Of a stretch of 61,893 nucleotides of DNA, positions 37,751 to 46,943 are shown in pieces (position 1 is the first letter of the stretch; each line of letters opens with the position of its first letter). This DNA comes from an uncultured Paraprevotella sp. (GTDB taxonomy: Bacteria; Bacteroidota; Bacteroidia; Bacteroidales; Bacteroidaceae), in NCBI GenBank assembly GCA_900548345.1, contig URKA01000016.1, positions 1-61,893 on the forward strand, in the 5' to 3' direction. The position numbers were made by a program, and so were the translations under genes. Below the pieces are notes generated by a model. It saw only the letters and a list, made by a program, of their open reading frames with translations, was not told the origin of the DNA and made no database searches.

Positions 37751-38239
37751 ATGTGGAACTATATTGATATTCTTGAAGACGGGGTGTTTGCCGCGATAGC
37801 TGCCATCGGTTTTTCCAGCATCAGCAATACACCGCACCGGGCTTACCCGGCCTGTGCATTGATTGCAGCCTCCGGTCATTCATTACGGTACATCCTGACA
37901 TTGTCTGGATGTGGATACATGCACATTATTCTTGCCAGTACAATAGCATCATTTGCCATTGGGATTCTTGCCGTCCTGTTCGCCGCACGCATCAAATGCC
38001 CGGCCGAAGTATGTTTCTTTCCAGCATTACTTCCCATGATACCTGGAATGTATGCTTATCGCACGATAGAGGCACTGCTCTCTTGCCTATACCACACACA
38101 GGAAGAAGCCTTCGGGCATTACTTTTACCTGCTGGTTTACAACGGACTTACTTGTTCATTCATTATATTAGGTATGGTCATCGGAGCCACTCTACCGGTG
38201 TTCTTATTCAAAAAACTTTCGTTTACGGCTACGAGATAA
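37751..38239 (+). CDS. Threonine/serine exporter family protein, C-terminal (ThrE_2) type
   Basis: This 162-residue protein has five transmembrane helices (FAAIAAIGFSSISN, SGCGYMHIILASTIASFAIGILAVLFAA, VCFFPALLPMIPGMYAYRTIEALL, LTCSFIILGMVIGATLPVFLF). It is the ThrE_2 (DUF3815-like) partner that completes the split exporter. The two genes are co-transcribed. Substrate specificity is not shown in the sequence. Confidence 0.85.
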   Translation: MWNYIDILEDGVFAAIAAIGFSSISNTPHRAYPACALIAASGHSLRYILTLSGCGYMHIILASTIASFAIGILAVLFAARIKCPAEVCFFPALLPMIPGMYAYRTIEALLSCLYHTQEEAFGHYFYLLVYNGLTCSFIILGMVIGATLPVFLFKKLSFTATR

Positions 38240-38251
38240 CCGTATTATTAA

Positions 38252-38259
38252 TAATTTTG
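38252..38259 (+). promoter_or_regulatory. -7 box for the LysR gene, near-leaderless
   Basis: TAATTTTG matches TAnnTTTG and ends 7 bp before the ATG, so the transcript would start at or very near the start codon. A leaderless mRNA is possible. Confidence 0.5.
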
Positions 38260-38266
38260 CATCATT

Positions 38267-39166
38267 ATGGAATTAAGACAATTAAGATACTTTGCCAAAG
38301 CTGCCGAAACGTTGAACTTCTCAGATGCAGCGAAAGCACTGAACATCGCACAAAGTTCGCTTTCACAGCAAATAAGGCAACTGGAAGATGAACTGAACGT
38401 GCAACTGTTCCTACGCAACAATCATACCATACGTCTGACTGAAGCCGGAGAACAGATGTTACCTTTCGCATTGCGGACTATCCATGATGCAAGAACCTGT
38501 ACCGACCGTATTCATGATTTACAAAAACTCCTGGTGGGCACACTTAATATAGGTGTCACTCATTCATTCAGTCCTATACTCACAGAATCGGTTATCTCGT
38601 TCATGAAAATGTACCCAGGTATAAAGCTCAACATTGTTTATAAACCGATGAGCGAACTTATGGAACTACTGGCCAAAAGAGATTTGGATTTTGTACTTGC
38701 ATTCAAGCCTTTCCCATCCGTTACCGATGTAGAATCACATATTCTATTTCAAAATAGTTTGTCGGCTGTGGTCAATGCCACTCACCCGCTTGCATCCAAG
38801 AATAAAATCTCACTTTCCGAACTTGAAAAATATGAATTGGCGCTACCATCGAAAGGCCTGCAAGCTCGTAACGCCTTTGATAATCTTATAACGTCCTACA
38901 ACAAATTTCATATCCGCATCGAATTAAACGAGGTTGACATATTGCTGAGGCTCATTCGCCAAACACACTTCGTAACAATACTTGCAGAAGATTCCATTTA
39001 TAATGAACATGATGTCAAGGCCATTCCTCTTGATGTTCCAGACAACGAAATGGCTGGATGTGTCCACATTCTCAAAGACACCTATCACAAACATTCAATG
39101 AAAGAATTCGTACGCTTATTGAGTGAGTCGCTCGCTGTAAAAAAGCGTCAGAACTCATGGATATAA
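38267..39166 (+). CDS. LysR-family transcriptional regulator
   Basis: This 299-residue regulator has an N-terminal winged HTH (MELRQLRYFAKAAETLNFSD, AKALNIAQSSLSQQIRQLE) and a periplasmic-binding-type effector domain (GTLNIGVTHSFSPILTESVI, FVLAFKPFPSVTDVE). It belongs to the CynR/CysB-like subgroup by length and pattern. Its target may be the split ThrE exporter upstream or the outer-membrane gene downstream, which reads towards it. The effector is unknown. Confidence 0.9.
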   Translation: MELRQLRYFAKAAETLNFSDAAKALNIAQSSLSQQIRQLEDELNVQLFLRNNHTIRLTEAGEQMLPFALRTIHDARTCTDRIHDLQKLLVGTLNIGVTHSFSPILTESVISFMKMYPGIKLNIVYKPMSELMELLAKRDLDFVLAFKPFPSVTDVESHILFQNSLSAVVNATHPLASKNKISLSELEKYELALPSKGLQARNAFDNLITSYNKFHIRIELNEVDILLRLIRQTHFVTILAEDSIYNEHDVKAIPLDVPDNEMAGCVHILKDTYHKHSMKEFVRLLSESLAVKKRQNSWI

Positions 39167-39211
39167 AACATATCATAAAGAAAAGTTAAACTAATAATCT
39201 ATATAGAACAG

Positions 39212-41520
39212 TTATTTGAGAATACCAGCATCTGCGTCTTTATTATCCAAATCAGCATCTTTCGCCTTGGGTTTTATACCGTAATGCGTAGACCAACAAA
39301 TGGTAAGAAGTATATTGTTACCCGCTTCGGAATTACTTTGCCGTACCACCTTATGCACCACATCATTGAACGTTTCTACGCGGTTGTTCGTACCTCCATG
39401 TTGGAATGGTTGCTCCCATGTAAGCCCAACCTTGAGGTTTTTCCAACTATATGTTGCAGAGAGAGAGCTGGAATACTCATTGTACCAGATTGTTTCTGCA
39501 AAAAGGCTATTGTAGCGACTGTTTACACTGGCTGACAAATAAAATTTACCCAAATAGCTTTCTAATGCAAGATTACCATAAAAGAAACCTCGCTTATTTG
39601 TGTATAAATTACTTTGGGCATGGAAAAGATTATAACTTCCAGAGCCACTTACTACTAATTTATTATTAAAGACTGCATAACGTAAATAAGCCATTAGCAT
39701 TAGTTGGTTCATATCCCGCTGGTTTTGTACTCCATCATCAAAGAATATCTGCCCATCCATTTCTGTACGAATAATTGTCGGCATGATAGCATTCTTATTG
39801 GAAGCGTATGTCGTGCTCAACATCACATACAAGTTGGTTTTGTTGTAGGTTGCTTTTAATGAATTCTCTATGTGATTAAAAGGGACTAAGAAAGGATTAC
39901 CAACACGACGTTCCCACTGGTCTTTTTGGATGGTAATATCATTTAAAAGTGCTAAAGAGGGTAAGCGTGAAGCAAGATTGAATTGATAACCTAAACCGAT
40001 GGCTGGAGATAATGAATAGTTAAAGTTGATTTGCGGTGTGAAACTTAGTTTGTGATATTTATCTTTATCTTGGGTATAATACTGTTCGTCCAGAGACAGG
40101 CTTACACTCCCAAAAAATTGTTTCCAGCGTCCATCCATCTGTACGTATGCGTTGGAATTGGCATTTATCATTTTGGTTTCACGCCCCATACTACCGATAT
40201 AATCATTCTGAGTACAGCCGTAAAAAGAACGCAAACCAGAAGTCAAATTCGCCCATTTCAGTCTTTTACTATATTTAAATTCACCAATTAAAGATGTTTT
40301 CTTACCATTAATACCATAAGAAGTTTGAAATGCACCATTTTCTTGTTCATAAGAGTAATTGTAGCTGGAATTAATATACGTTCCAACCACATTAAAAACT
40401 AAATCCGACTGACACGGCAGATATTTCTTGAAATATAGATTTAATGCCGGCGAATTATATTGATCTTTACTGCGAATATGATAAGTATAATCGTCCTTTC
40501 CTGTTTCGCTTACAATAAAAGCATGGTTTTGTTTTGGGTTACTTTGAACATTCATGTATCCTTGTATTTGGAAAACATATCTGTCTGGCTGTGTAAGATT
40601 ATATTTCAACGTAGTACCGTGTATGGCCGACAATGTACGTGCAGATAAACTCTGTGTATGCACCGTATACCAAATATCGTTTGGTAAGAGGTATTGGCGC
40701 AAATCATCCGAAGTAAGACGTGAATAATTTTGATAGTTTTCACTTTGGTTGATGCTTAATTGGGAGTTTCTATGGTAATATGTGGCATATACATTATTAT
40801 ATCCATTGATGATTTTTGCAGAATTTGTAGTATTCACACCTATAGCCGCGCCATTTCGAGCTTGCTTCAGTACAAGGTTGATGACTATTGCCAGATTCGA
40901 GCCATATTTTGCGCCCGGATTGCGGATAACATCTATCCGTTTTACCTGTTTAGGGTCGACTATGGAAAACTCATTAGCATCCGCAGGAATGTCATTAATA
41001 AATAAAGCAACATCCCCTAAAGGGTCCAATGAAGCAATTGTCCGATTGATCGGATTAACTTGCAGTAAAGGTATCGGTTGTTTTTTCAATAAATCCAACC
41101 CGTTTCCAGAGGCTTCAACCTGTTGGTCGGACGGATAGATAATCTGTTTATCCGTGGTAAACACATTACGCCTGGCAACAATGCGTGTTTCGTTTAATTG
41201 TATGCTTCTCTCAAGCATAATTAACGTACCTACATCTAAATCTTGCCCATGAAAAACTTTTATGTCGGCAGTATATTCAGAATACCCCATATATGAACAC
41301 AATAATGTATACTTACCTGCTTCTACGTTGTGCAGAATGAAAGAACCTCTTGCCGTTGTTTGTGTGACAGCCACAATCCCCCCCCAGAAGTGCAAATGGA
41401 GACGTTCACCCCACTAATAGGAGTGTTCGTCTCGTCACAAATTCTACCTATGAGATTTTCGGCTTTAAGGCTTGCAACAATACAACAGAAACTGACAAAG
41501 AATACACAAATACATTTCAT
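39212..41520 (-). pseudogene. Outer-membrane beta-barrel family protein, frameshifted at a G8 tract
   Basis: The N-terminus starts at 41520 with a signal peptide (MKCICVFFVSFCCIVASLKA) and a carboxypeptidase-regulatory-like domain (LIGRICDETNTPISGVNVSI). The frame then runs out of phase at a run of eight G (coding strand). Downstream, the same protein resumes in another frame (SFILHNVEAGKYTLLCSYMGY), then shows a plug-like region and a large barrel of the OMP_b-brl_3 type (residues ~250-700). Nine or six G would restore the frame. It may be a pseudogene, a sequencing error, or a slipping (phase-variable) tract. The translated 39212-41395 frame lacks any signal peptide. Confidence 0.75.
41378..41385 (-). 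repeat. G8 homopolymer at the frameshift
   Basis: Eight C on the plus strand (eight G on the coding strand) lie at the point where the signal-peptide frame and the barrel frame meet. Homopolymers of this length slip in many bacteria. Confidence 0.85.
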
Positions 41521-41547
41521 ATAACGTACAATAAGATTACCGCAAAG

Positions 41548-41555
41548 CAAATATA
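41548..41555 (-). promoter_or_regulatory. -7 box of the frameshifted outer-membrane gene
   Basis: The minus strand reads TATATTTG, matching TAnnTTTG, 27 bp before the ATG at 41520. It supports 41520 rather than 41395 as the real start. Confidence 0.5.
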
Positions 41556-41617
41556 TGGAATTTCATTGAAAAACTCCTTGAAAAGAAGATATAAACACGA
41601 GATTAAAGAAAATGTTA

Positions 41618-41625
41618 TACCTTTG
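41618..41625 (+). promoter_or_regulatory. -7 box of the mnmE promoter
   Basis: TACCTTTG matches TAnnTTTG and lies 18 bp before the ATG at 41644. It argues against the longer frame from 41566. Confidence 0.6.
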
Positions 41626-41643
41626 CAAACAAATACTCAGTTT

Positions 41644-43044
41644 ATGTACACACAAGATACCATCTGCGCCATTGCCACTGCCCAAGGCGGTGCCATCGGG
41701 ATTATCCGCGTTTCAGGTCCACAGGCTATTACCATCACGGAAAGCATCTTTTCTCCTATGGCAAAATCTTCCGCACCACTTTCACAACGGGAACCGTATA
41801 CCCTGACTTTCGGACAGATAAAAGATGAAAAAGGAGACATCATAGATGAAGTATTGGTCAGCCTCTTCCGTGCCCCCCACTCATACACGGGTGAAGACAG
41901 TACGGAAATCTCATGCCACGGCTCATCCTACATCCTACAGCAAGTGATGCAATTGCTTATACGAAAAGGATGCCGCGCCGCCGGTCCCGGAGAGTTCACC
42001 CAACGCGCATTCCTTAATGGTAAGATGGATTTAAGCCAGGCAGAAGCTGTAGCGGATCTAATCAACTCTTCCAATGCTGCCACCCATCGCATGGCAATGA
42101 ACCAGATGAGGGGCGGATTCAGCCGGGAACTGTCGCAGCTACGCGACCACCTGCTACACCTGACTTCTCTTATGGAACTGGAATTGGATTTCAGCGACCA
42201 TGAGGAATTGGAGTTCGCCAACCGCGAGGAGTTGTACCAACTTGCCGACCACATAGAAAAAGTTATCCGTAAACTGACAGACTCTTTCAGTGTGGGCAAT
42301 GCCCTCAAAAACGGTATCCCCGTGGCTATCATAGGAGAAACGAATGCAGGAAAGTCGACATTGCTGAATACCCTGCTTCATGAAGACAAGGCAATCGTCA
42401 GCGATATTCACGGAACCACACGTGACATCATAGAAGACACGGTCAACATGCAGGGAGTAACATTCCGTTTCATTGATACGGCAGGCATCCGTGACACGGA
42501 GGACACCATCGAACACATCGGCATAGAACGTACATTCAAAAAACTGGATCAGGCAAGTATCGTACTATGGGTGATGGACTGTACGCTGGCTTTGTTCAAA
42601 TGGATGGAAATGGCAGACGACATTCTTCCTCGTTGCAAGGACAAGCAATTGATTATCGTATTAAACAAAGCTGATTTATTGCCTTCCGGTCAGAAGGAGC
42701 AACTGGGAACATTCTTTGCGCGTCTCCCCCACCCCTATCTTTTTATTTCTGCCAAAAATCAGGAGAACATTGCCGAATTGCAGGAACTTCTCCTCCAATC
42801 GTCATCTATCTCTGAAATATCCAGCGAGGACGTCATCGTCACGAACCTCCGTCATTACGAAGCACTCTCTCACGCCCTGTCATCCATCCAAAGCGTCACA
42901 TCCGGCATTGATTCCGGACTTTCCGGTGATCTAATCAGCGAGGATCTCCGCCAATGCCTCTTCCACCTGTCTGACATCATAGGCGAAGTCACCACAGATG
43001 ATGTTCTCGGCAATATATTTAAAAACTTTTGCATCGGCAAATGA
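41644..43044 (+). CDS. mnmE: tRNA uridine-5-carboxymethylaminomethyl modification GTPase MnmE
   Basis: The ATG at 41644 (MYTQDTICAIATAQGG) is the true start by family alignment and promoter position. The 466-residue protein has the N-terminal tetrahydrofolate-binding domain (GAIGIIRVSGPQA, GPGEFTQRAFLNGKMDLSQAEAV), a helical domain, the G domain (GETNAGKST, DTAGIRDTED, NKAD) and the C-terminal CIGK motif. With MnmG it modifies the wobble uridine of some tRNAs. Mobile DNA begins within about 130 bp downstream. Confidence 0.97.
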   Translation: MYTQDTICAIATAQGGAIGIIRVSGPQAITITESIFSPMAKSSAPLSQREPYTLTFGQIKDEKGDIIDEVLVSLFRAPHSYTGEDSTEISCHGSSYILQQVMQLLIRKGCRAAGPGEFTQRAFLNGKMDLSQAEAVADLINSSNAATHRMAMNQMRGGFSRELSQLRDHLLHLTSLMELELDFSDHEELEFANREELYQLADHIEKVIRKLTDSFSVGNALKNGIPVAIIGETNAGKSTLLNTLLHEDKAIVSDIHGTTRDIIEDTVNMQGVTFRFIDTAGIRDTEDTIEHIGIERTFKKLDQASIVLWVMDCTLALFKWMEMADDILPRCKDKQLIIVLNKADLLPSGQKEQLGTFFARLPHPYLFISAKNQENIAELQELLLQSSSISEISSEDVIVTNLRHYEALSHALSSIQSVTSGIDSGLSGDLISEDLRQCLFHLSDIIGEVTTDDVLGNIFKNFCIGK

Positions 43045-43170
43045 TACAAAGAAAAGAAAAGCATAAAAAGAGAAAATATAAATCCGTAAAGTGCGAAAAA
43101 TCAATGATTTTATGAGAATTTATATTTTCTCTTTCTCTCCGTATTTTCTGCCTGTTTTCATATTTTTTTG

Positions 43171-43226
43171 TATTTTTGTCCCCAGATTGTCCCCCATAAG
43201 GGACACGAGGGACAAAATTCTGTCCC
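43171..43226 (+). promoter_or_regulatory. Integrase promoter covered by five TGTCCC/GGGACA half-sites
   Basis: TATTTTTG (43171-43178) matches the -7 consensus. TGTCCC lies at 43177, 43188 and 43221, and GGGACA at 43200 and 43209, so the half-sites blanket the predicted start site. An outer TTTTGTCCC/GGGACAAAA pair forms an inverted repeat. The pattern suits a repressor operator or integrase/excisionase arm sites. Confidence 0.65.
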
Positions 43227-43270
43227 CCGAAGACAATGAATCACATCTCTCATTAAAATAGGAACAGGCT

Positions 43271-44431
43271 ATGACTAAGAAAACAACAATCCAGAAAGAA
43301 CCCGTAAAATTACGGGAAAAGAAGTTGGCAAACGGTAACGTGAGCTTGTATCTCGACATCTACAGAAATGGTAAACGTCAGAAAGAGTATTTGAAACTTT
43401 ATCTGATCGATGCCACTACTCCACTGGAGCGTGAGCAGAACAGACAGACATTGGCAACCGCTCAGGCTATAAAATCCAAACGCCTCATTGAAATGCAGAA
43501 CGGAGAGTATTCTTTCACTCGCCAATTCAAAGAAGATACTCCTTTTTTGGAATACTATCGGAAGATGGTTGAAGAAAGACACAAGAATCCGGAATCTGAA
43601 GGAAACTGGGGTAACTGGAGAAGCTGCTTGCGTTATCTCGAAATCTATTGTGATGAGAAAACCACATTCAAAGATATTACTCCGGAGTTTATAAACGGCT
43701 TCAAGGATTTTTTGAACAATGTGGAAAAAGACACTCACAAGCGTACCGGTCCACGTAGGGAAAGGGATGTGTTTCAAGGATTGTCCCAAAACTCAAAAGT
43801 CTCTTATTTCAATAAGCTCCGCGCCTGTATCAACCAGGCTTACGATGAAAGAATCATACCTGTAAATCCTTTGCGTGGAATCGAGGGATTCAAAGCCGCA
43901 GAAGTAAAGCGTGACTATCTGACCTTGGAAGAGGTAAAACAGTTGGCTGCTACTCCTTGCCGCTATCCTATTCTAAAAAGAGCTTTCCTCTTTTCATGCC
44001 TGACCGGACTTCGTAAAAGCGATATTCAGAAACTCACATGGAGCGAAGTTCAAAAATTTGGAGATTACACGAGAATCGTCTTCAAACAAAAGAAGACTGG
44101 CGGACAAGAGTATCTTGACATTTCCTCACAGGCAGAAAAATACCTCGGTGAAAGAGGCAACCCGGAAGATCCCGTCTTTACAGGATTTACATACGGAGCT
44201 TGGACTTCATTGGAATTACAGCGTTGGAGCATGGCTGCCAATATCAATAAGAATCTGACCTTCCACTGTGGGAGACATACCTTCGCTGTGCTTATGCTTG
44301 ACTTGGGCGCAGACATCTACACAGTATCAAAACTATTAGGGCATAAAGAACTGGCGACCACACAAATTTATGCAAAGGTGCTTGACAAAAACAAGCAGAA
44401 TGCTGTATCGTTGATTCCTGACATTGAATAA
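43271..44431 (+). CDS. Tyrosine recombinase/integrase of element 1
   Basis: This 386-residue integrase has an N-terminal arm-binding domain (VKLREKKLANGNVSLYLDIY), a SAM-like core-binding domain (~110-210) and a catalytic domain. Catalytic residues visible are Arg in LTGLRKSD, the His-x-x-Arg in FHCGRHTF, His in LLGHKE and the Tyr nucleophile in TTQIYAKV. It catalyses integration and excision of the element. It is related to, but clearly different from, the integrase at 56225. Confidence 0.95.
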   Translation: MTKKTTIQKEPVKLREKKLANGNVSLYLDIYRNGKRQKEYLKLYLIDATTPLEREQNRQTLATAQAIKSKRLIEMQNGEYSFTRQFKEDTPFLEYYRKMVEERHKNPESEGNWGNWRSCLRYLEIYCDEKTTFKDITPEFINGFKDFLNNVEKDTHKRTGPRRERDVFQGLSQNSKVSYFNKLRACINQAYDERIIPVNPLRGIEGFKAAEVKRDYLTLEEVKQLAATPCRYPILKRAFLFSCLTGLRKSDIQKLTWSEVQKFGDYTRIVFKQKKTGGQEYLDISSQAEKYLGERGNPEDPVFTGFTYGAWTSLELQRWSMAANINKNLTFHCGRHTFAVLMLDLGADIYTVSKLLGHKELATTQIYAKVLDKNKQNAVSLIPDIE

Positions 44432-44442
44432 ATCCTGCGCTT

Positions 44443-45951
44443 ATGACAAGACAAGAAACTGTTATAAAGATAACGAAGATTACCCGAATCGTAGGCGAAA
44501 TGAAAAGCCAGCTGGATCTGGATGATGAAATAGAATTTGAAGCACTTGACTCTTCGTGGATGAATATCGGAAAATGGGCGAAAGAGATTTGTCTATATAT
44601 GGAACAAGCCCCCTCTCCTCTTTTGGCAAACCTTATAACAAATAACGAATTTACCGTTCCTGTCGTAAACTATGTACAAAGTCATAGGCTGGAAATTGAT
44701 TCTGCATACGTCAAGGTAATTGACTGTTATGCGAACAATATGCAAGCGTTGCTGTCACTTTGCAAAAGGCAAGAAGAGGAGGTGAAAGGCGAATATAAAG
44801 ATTTGATTGAGCCTTTAGCCAATGAACAGGTGGCTACATTATTACAAAGAGCCATACGCGCAGGTCTCTTGGATGAACACTATCAGCCGATGCCGCAAAC
44901 GAAACCACTGCAACTGAAAGTGATAGCCTATGCTGTATCTACCATCTGCAAACTTCCCAGCACCTACATCCTTTTTGAAAAGCAATGGAAAAGGGAATAT
45001 GGAAAGCGATTCAGCACTTGGCGTGTTCCGAGATACAATACGGGACTTTACGAAACGACCAAAGCCCTCTACCCGGAAGTTGACTTTACTGAATTTGAGC
45101 CAACGCATCAGACAGAGACATTCTACACACCACAGAGTGAAGAAGATATAGCAGTGTTGTATCGAGATTTAGTGAAATACGGATACATCGCACCTGACAC
45201 TGGCTTGAAAACATTTGTCGGCATTTTCAATAAAAAGACATTCCGCAAGCCGGTAGAATGGATCAAAACGCAACGGCAGTTGTCCTTTTTCGTCTATCAG
45301 GCATTTTACAAATTCAACAAGAAGGACTTGTGGATAAAAGGAGAATGTTGTTTCAGCATAAACGGACACACTCCGCACAAAGCTTGTTTTGTATCAGGTT
45401 ACAGTTGGATTAAGCGAGCCGGATGGTTGGATAGGTATGATGTTAAATTAAAGACTATCTGTGATAAGTTCAACCACATTGAAAATACGTTCAATGAAGA
45501 AACTTCTGATGAACGGCTCATTCATACGAGCAAAGTTGTATTTTACAGTCCGAATAGCGAAGATGAGATACATTTAATGTTCTCCACCCTACTTGACGGT
45601 GGATATATCTCCTCCGACACCACATTTACCGCATTCAAAGGTATTTTCGATGAAACGGTATTTGAACATCCTATAGTATGGATGAAAACACAGACTTCAC
45701 TTATGTATTTTGTACATTTGGCCTTTAAGCAACACAATCCCTATGATGTATGGGTAAAATGCGTAAACTGCTTCCGCTTGCAAAATAATAAAGTACCTAA
45801 CAGAGAAAGTATGGATAGTAATTTTCGTTTTATAGTAAAAAAAGGATTGATGGACACATACGACATTCAACTTAAAACCATTGCAGATAACTATCTTAGC
45901 ACTCAAAACAAAAATGCCATCAACGCAAAGGTGGCAAACAACAATACTTAA
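44443..45951 (+). CDS. Element protein with tandem ~120-residue repeats, RteC-like pattern
   Basis: This 502-residue protein has an Asp/Glu-rich N-terminal half (1-225) and two homologous repeats, ~227-345 and ~354-475. Both start FYTP/FYSP-xSE, contain GYI-(6)-TF-F-GIF-(4)-F-(4)-W-KTQ, and close with YD-(V/I)-LKTI. The F-GIF/W-K/YFV core loosely resembles the C-terminus of RteC regulators of Bacteroides conjugative elements, which would suggest DNA binding and excision control; that is inference. The first half may be an unrelated N-domain. It starts 11 nt after the integrase stop, so it is co-transcribed. Confidence 0.7.
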   Translation: MTRQETVIKITKITRIVGEMKSQLDLDDEIEFEALDSSWMNIGKWAKEICLYMEQAPSPLLANLITNNEFTVPVVNYVQSHRLEIDSAYVKVIDCYANNMQALLSLCKRQEEEVKGEYKDLIEPLANEQVATLLQRAIRAGLLDEHYQPMPQTKPLQLKVIAYAVSTICKLPSTYILFEKQWKREYGKRFSTWRVPRYNTGLYETTKALYPEVDFTEFEPTHQTETFYTPQSEEDIAVLYRDLVKYGYIAPDTGLKTFVGIFNKKTFRKPVEWIKTQRQLSFFVYQAFYKFNKKDLWIKGECCFSINGHTPHKACFVSGYSWIKRAGWLDRYDVKLKTICDKFNHIENTFNEETSDERLIHTSKVVFYSPNSEDEIHLMFSTLLDGGYISSDTTFTAFKGIFDETVFEHPIVWMKTQTSLMYFVHLAFKQHNPYDVWVKCVNCFRLQNNKVPNRESMDSNFRFIVKKGLMDTYDIQLKTIADNYLSTQNKNAINAKVANNNT

Positions 45952-45975
45952 AATAATGTTTTATGTCAAAGAAAT

Positions 45976-45983
45976 TATCTTTG
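45976..45983 (+). promoter_or_regulatory. -7 box upstream of the 46009 gene
   Basis: TATCTTTG matches TAnnTTTG, 25 bp before the ATG at 46009. A -33 element is not clear. Confidence 0.5.
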
Positions 45984-46008
45984 CACCTCTCTCTTTTTGA
46001 AAAGAGCG

Positions 46009-46785
46009 ATGCGAGGTTTCCAATGGACTCCTGCGCAGACCGGTAAAGAAGGGCTATTCCGGTTGGTTGAGCAAGCCCATAAGTCTTACAAAGACGAAGT
46101 CACCACACGGCAAAAAAGTTACAGGCGATACGTGCTTGACTTTACCCATTCACATCGGTTTCACGATGCGAATGATGCCTGGAGCAAGAATGAACATCTA
46201 AAGAATTACCACACGGTAATAGAGCTTCTGAGAAAGCATGAAATTTTGATTCGCAAACATTTCGACCATGACCTATTGGACGAAAATGGGATCATAAAAC
46301 TTCTGAACGAATTTTACGCCATTGACCTGTCGGAATCCGCTACCGAGTCCGACAACAGCAGTCTGGGGAATCCTATTCAGACCAATCAGAATACCAACAT
46401 CAAACCTTTACTTGACAGACATACTCTGGACCTCATTGTGCAGCTTGCCAATGAGGTCTGTTTGTTTAAGGAAGTTTTGGATGCAGACAATGTTGCCATT
46501 TGTTATGCGGCAGACACATTGCAGACTGTGACTTCAAGAAACAACAGTAAATTGGTTTTATTGTTGGATAAACTGGCTTCACGCGATGTGATAACCTATA
46601 ACTGGCAATCGGTAATTGCCCAAAAACATCTTGTCATCAGTTCTTCAGGGAAGAAATTACTGACCCAACACGATATGTCATCAACACTCAATCGGATAAA
46701 AGACACCACTCCCAACGCCATAGATAAGCAGTTTCTGGCAATCATAGACAAGTATATCACTCTAATCAAAAACAGAGAAGTATAA
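46009..46785 (+). CDS. Hypothetical element protein, no family recognised
   Basis: The ATG at 46009 is preferred; a TTG start at 45997 would add four residues and lies too near the promoter. The product (258 residues) is mostly helical and polar, with a central Ser/Asn-rich linker (~115-130) between two helical halves. No signal peptide, membrane helix or catalytic motif is seen. It lies between the RteC-like gene and the HTH pair, so a role in regulation or replication of the element is the natural guess, but nothing in the sequence proves it. Confidence 0.6.
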   Translation: MRGFQWTPAQTGKEGLFRLVEQAHKSYKDEVTTRQKSYRRYVLDFTHSHRFHDANDAWSKNEHLKNYHTVIELLRKHEILIRKHFDHDLLDENGIIKLLNEFYAIDLSESATESDNSSLGNPIQTNQNTNIKPLLDRHTLDLIVQLANEVCLFKEVLDADNVAICYAADTLQTVTSRNNSKLVLLLDKLASRDVITYNWQSVIAQKHLVISSSGKKLLTQHDMSSTLNRIKDTTPNAIDKQFLAIIDKYITLIKNREV

Positions 46786-46801
46786 CAAAGGAATAACAAA
46801 T

Positions 46802-46849
46802 TGTTGAGAGTTGTATTGAGAATTGTGTTGATACTCAATAATCTCAACA
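46802..46849. promoter_or_regulatory. Nested dyad of four TTGAG boxes
   Basis: TGTTGAG (46802) and TATTGAG (46814) are mirrored by CTCAATA (46834) and CTCAACA (46843). The dyad ends 22 bp before the -7 box at 46872, so it overlaps the expected -33 region. It is a probable operator for the HTH genes. Confidence 0.55.
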
Positions 46850-46871
46850 TAATCAAGCGAATAGACTCATC

Positions 46872-46908
46872 TACCTTTGCCCTCCGTAATCGATTACTCA
46901 CGGAGGGC
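46872..46908 (+). promoter_or_regulatory. Promoter and leader hairpin of the HTH operon
   Basis: TACCTTTG (46872-46879) is the -7 box. GCCCTCCGT (46879-46887) pairs perfectly with ACGGAGGGC (46900-46908) around 12 bases, so a GC-rich hairpin lies at the start of the transcript. No T tract follows it directly. Confidence 0.55.
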
Positions 46909-46943
46909 ATACCTCCCATTGTCAAATTTAACAGCATCAATCA

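Noticed and set aside
39212..41395. Intact outer-membrane protein starting at 41395
   Set aside because: It would lack a signal peptide; the missing part is found in another frame just upstream, ending at a G8 run.
41566..41643. Longer N-terminus for MnmE
   Set aside because: The family starts at the MYTQDTICAI region and a TACCTTTG box lies inside the extension.
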